From assembly GCA_034336665.1 (NCBI GenBank), contig CM067568.1:36560770-36624769 (forward strand): a stretch of DNA of 64,000 nt, read 5' to 3'. Both the position numbers and the translations under genes were made by a program. The notes under the pieces were generated by a model that was not told the origin of the DNA, did not search any database, and was given only the letters and a program-made list of their open reading frames with translations. Shown here in pieces: positions 60,961 to 64,000 of this stretch (position 1 is its first letter; each line of letters begins with the position of its first letter). The stretch is from Luscinia megarhynchos. Taxonomy: Eukaryota; Chordata; Aves; Passeriformes; Turdidae.

Positions 60961-61380
60961 GGCGGCGGGGCTGAGGGCGCTGCGAGTGAGCGGCGGCGGC
61001 GGCGGCGCCTCGCATATACAGCGAGGCCGGGGGATTTCTGCGGGGGAGGAGCCGCGGAGGACGGGAATTTCCAGCCAGTCAAAGCCCGACCGACGGGTCT
61101 GGTCCTGCTCGGCGCCGCCGGCGCTGGCAGGGAGGGCGGAGCGGCTCGGGCCGCCCAGAAGGGGCGTCGCAGGGGAGGGAAGAGAAGAGGCCGGGCCGAG
61201 AGGGAACTTGGCGTTTTTCCAGGGGGGAAGTACTCGCCTCTCCGGCGTCCCCGCCGGTACTTCCCTGCCGCGCCCGGGGGGATTGCCCTGCCCTGCCCTG
61301 CCCTGCCCGGCCCGGGGCTCCCCTGCCTGCTCCCTGGCTCCTCGGGGCCCCGGCTGCACCCCGACATTCCGGCAGTGTCC
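60961..61380 (-). promoter_or_regulatory. NFKBIA CpG-island promoter with TATA-like box and kappaB site
   Basis: A consensus kappaB site GGGAATTTCC lies at 61063-61072 (GGAAATTCCC on the gene strand), about 105 bp upstream of the ATG. A one-mismatch GGGGATTTCT lies near 61030-61039. A TATA-like TATATG on the gene strand is at 61013-61018 and would place initiation near 60985-60990. (CGG)6 sits at 60991-61007 in the presumed start region and (CCCTG)4 at 61286-61305 upstream. Proximal kappaB sites with a TATA box match the known architecture of mammalian NFKBIA promoters. The initiation site is inferred. Confidence 0.7.
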
Positions 61381-61397
61381 TGACAAGGGGCTGCGGG

Positions 61398-61875
61398 ATC
61401 GCAGAATAATTCGGATTGGAAGGGTTCTATAAAGAAGGGTTTTTTCCTGTCTTGCAACTATTTCTGGCCTCACTGAGTGTCCGTGATTTTTTCCCAATTT
61501 GTCATTTTCCCATGGGATGGCATTCCTTCGAGCAAGAACTTAGGAGAAATAAGGGCCCATCTAGACCAATCCCCTACCCTGCCGTGAGCAGGGAATCTTC
61601 AATGTATAAGATCCCCATCCAACCTGACCTTTAATTTTTCCAGGGATAGGGCATCCACCACATTTCTGGGCAACCTCTAACAGTATAAGGTTGCCCAGAG
61701 GGTTCACCACCCTCATTGTAAAAAATCTTCTTCCTTATATCTAATCTAAATTGACCTTTCAGTTTTAAACCCTTACCCTTTGTCCTATGGCAACAAAAGG
61801 CTGTCCCATCTGTTTGTATAGGCTGCCCTCAAGCCCTGCAAGGCTGCAGCGTGTCCTCCCAGGAGTCTCCAGCCA
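61398..61875 (-). mobile_element. CR1 LINE 3' fragment, minus strand, interrupted by another repeat
   Basis: The left end AGAATAATTCGGATTGGAAG (61402 on) is the antisense CR1 terminus. The element resumes at about 61551 (GGGCCCATCTAGACC) and continues through CCAACCTGACC, GGGATAGGGCATCCACCACA, TTCACCACCCTCATTGT and TTGTCCTATGGCAACA to about 61875. Between 61434 and 61550 lies foreign sequence homologous to 62506-62628. Together the outer parts read as one continuous CR1 3' region. Confidence 0.8.
61434..61550 (+). repeat. Dispersed repeat, copy A, inserted inside a CR1
   Basis: It shares CTTGCAACTATT, CTGGCCTC, CTGAGT, TTGTCATTTTCCCAT, GGATGGCAT and CAAGAACTT in order with copy B at 62506-62628. 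By eye the two match closely outside a variable middle part. No known family comes to mind. Confidence 0.75.
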
Positions 61876-62505
61876 CCCTTCAAAGCTCCATCACCCGCAG
61901 GTGCAGTGTAGCATGGCACCTCTTCCTGTACAATCTGCACAATGATAGATCCCTGAGCCCGTGAGGATCATTTTGAAGTCTGATGAGAGGGACCACCATT
62001 AACCAGCTTTTTAGCAAGCCCAGGGCAGCAAAGTCATGCTAAAATGTCAGGGAATGAAACACCGCCGGAGCGATGCTGGGGCTGCTGCTGCATCAGGACA
62101 CTGCATCTGCCCTGCTTGGCAGGGAGTGTCACTTCTTGGAGAGATTCAGGCAGTGTTATACATGATAGATGTTACTCTGCCATGCCTGCAAGTGTGCAGG
62201 TGTTGCCTCAGCATTCAGAGGATTTTGCATCTCTGCTGTGTAAGTTTTCCCTTCGTAAAGTTTTCACTTTAAACCTTTTAAAGAAGAAATTACATCTTCA
62301 GCCATTATTCTTACTTTCTCTGGCCATTCCTAGGGACTTTTCTCTGCTTTTTTTTTACTGCTGTCATGCCATCTGTGGGTAATAAAAAGTGGATAAATGC
62401 TGGATCCCACATGGATAAAAGACATTGTTTGTCTGCAGAGCTGACAGCACTGAATTTTTTCCTGGTGAATTTTTGCTTCTGCTTCTCAGATGTAGGGGAT
62501 TCCCA
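61876..62505. other. NFKBIA upstream flank between the two repeat copies
   Basis: No gene was recognised. A kappaB-consensus GGGGATTCCC at 62495-62504 lies immediately before repeat copy B, about 1.5 kb upstream of the NFKBIA start codon. Confidence 0.45.
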
Positions 62506-62628
62506 TGAAGAATTTTTCTTTTCTTGCAACTATTGCTGGCCTCCCTGAGTAACAGTGCTTGTACTTTTTTTCCTTTTGTCATTTTCCCATAGGATGGCAT
62601 CCCTTTGAACAAGAACTTGGGAAAATCC
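62506..62628 (+). repeat. Dispersed repeat, copy B
   Basis: Direct-orientation homologue of copy A (61434-61550), about 1.07 kb to its right. Here it is not inside a CR1, and its flanks are unrelated to those of copy A. Confidence 0.75.
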
Positions 62629-64000
62629 AAAGATAAAAGGAAGAGCCAGAGGAGAGGAAGAATGCCTGGCTTTCTGTGAGCAGATGTTTCTAATTTTCAG
62701 CCCAGCTGTGCCATTCCTGGGCTTTTTTTCAGTGTTCATCGCGTGGCCTGGGACAATCCAGTGGTGTTTTTAGGCAGGTTTAGAAAAAAGCCGTAAAACT
62801 TTTTCTTTTTAAAGTAAAAGGTTATGAAAGTTTTGAGAGCTTTTTGAAACAGTTCCCCCTTTTAAATGTAAATTGGCAGGGGAAATTTAATTAACAAATT
62901 AATCTCTTCCTAGCTGCATCTCTTCAAAGAAGGAAGATGAGAATTGAAAAGCAAGCTCCTGGTCTGACTACCAGGGGAATTGAGCCCAGCAAGGACCTTG
63001 CTCTCTGCAGTTGAAATTTTGCTAGAACCACACAAAAATTAAACTTGAAAACTTTCTATCCTAGCTGTGATGGCTGTAAACTAACTTCAGCAAAGGGAAT
63101 TCTTTGCCTCCTTCTATAAGTGACTTCCAGCTGCCCTCACAGGCCATCACAGGATTATTTTTAGCAAGCAGCCTCTTTTCAGAGGCACATGAGATGCTTT
63201 TTTGTTGTGTATGTTTTAACTTGGCAGTACTGCAGCTAGTTGTAGGTGGCGGAAAGGTGATGGAAAATGTTTTCTGGATGGAAAGTCGTGCTGAGGCCAG
63301 CCCACTTCCTGCCCCAGGGAGATGCTGCTGCTCTACAGCCTGGCCCTAGGCATCATGGGGGGCCCACACTCTGGGTATTAGGCAGCAAAAAGCACAGCTC
63401 GAGAAGGATTTAGCCCTAAATTCGTATGTAAAGCAGCAGCTAGCTGCAAGTGGAACCCTCATTAACAATTAAGCAAATAAAACTGTTGTCTTTGCTGTAA
63501 CTCCTCATAATTAGAACAGTTGTATAATATTTGCCTGAAGAGATGATATAATAGAAAATAGCATAAAGAAAAGGTTTTGGAGTAGTGAAAGTCATTGGTG
63601 CTGCTTTGTGCTGTTGAAGTACCGTCTTTTTTTTTTTTTTTTTTAATTATCACATTCAAGCAGCTTTTCTATGAAATTTTCTATATGGGGTCCACAAGAG
63701 AAAAAGAATAGAAAGAAACAAACTCAGCTTTTTGGATATAAGGTGGAGCCTACCACAACCCTAGTTTCCTGTGTGGCTTCTCACCCAAGTGCTGCAGTTC
63801 TGGGAAGCTCAGACATGCCCCTAGGGGATGGAGCAGCTGTACCTATCCAGGGACAGGGGTTGGCCCTGCTGAAATGGGGGCAAAACTTAATGTACTCTGC
63901 AGTCATCTGTGCCAACCTGAACCTTCTTTGTCTGCTTGTGTATTCTGGTTTAAAACCTCTGCTATGTCTGTATTAATTTCACAGGAGTGTTTCCTGTGCT
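62629..64000. other. Distal NFKBIA upstream flank
   Basis: AT-rich DNA with a T18 run at 63627-63644. No gene or identified repeat family was seen up to the window end. Confidence 0.5.

Noticed and set aside
60526..61383. 285-codon frame on the plus strand opposite NFKBIA exon 1
   Set aside because: It is antisense to coding exon and promoter in a CpG island, is Gly/Ala/Arg-rich with no domain, and is a composition artefact.

Overview
This is vertebrate nuclear DNA and almost certainly from a bird, probably a songbird. Three spliced protein-coding genes can be reconstructed, and their proteins read as avian or amniote orthologues. The dispersed repeats are CR1 LINE copies, the dominant avian retroposon, plus one long terminal repeat that I recognise from memory as a songbird-type LTR. 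There is no prokaryotic content.

Layout. 1-12708 is AT-rich intron of PRORP with no PRORP exon, one minus-strand CR1 fragment and an unexplained exon-like segment on the minus strand at 11890-12058. 12709-15500 holds the last three coding exons of PRORP (+), the catalytic subunit of mitochondrial protein-only RNase P. A CpG island at about 17990-18680 is the promoter of PSMA6 (+), whose seven coding exons at 18340-28357 encode a complete 246-residue proteasome alpha6 subunit. From 28.5 to 57.4 kb is a gene desert with CR1 copies, low-complexity DNA and isolated kappaB-type sites. NFKBIA (-), encoding IkappaB-alpha in six coding exons and 313 residues, occupies 58116-60960, with its 3'UTR down to about 57410 and a CpG-island promoter at about 60430-61380. 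61.4-64 kb is upstream flank with a CR1 interrupted by another repeat.

The gene order PRORP-PSMA6-NFKBIA and the relative orientation match the human chromosome 14 block as I know it. IkappaB-alpha is phosphorylated, ubiquitinated and destroyed by the proteasome, and PSMA6 encodes part of the 20S core, so a substrate and a component of its destroyer are neighbours. NFKBIA carries an unusual density of consensus kappaB sites in introns 1 and 2 as well as in the promoter, consistent with its known feedback induction by NF-kappaB.

I did not find a new multi-gene system. The items most worth a second look are: an exact 64-bp tandem duplication of the 3' splice site of PSMA6 exon 4; a coding-like orphan exon antisense in the PRORP intron; a 195-nt exon-like segment in PSMA6 intron 6 that would act as a poison exon; and a roughly 115-bp repeat present twice upstream of NFKBIA, once inside a CR1.
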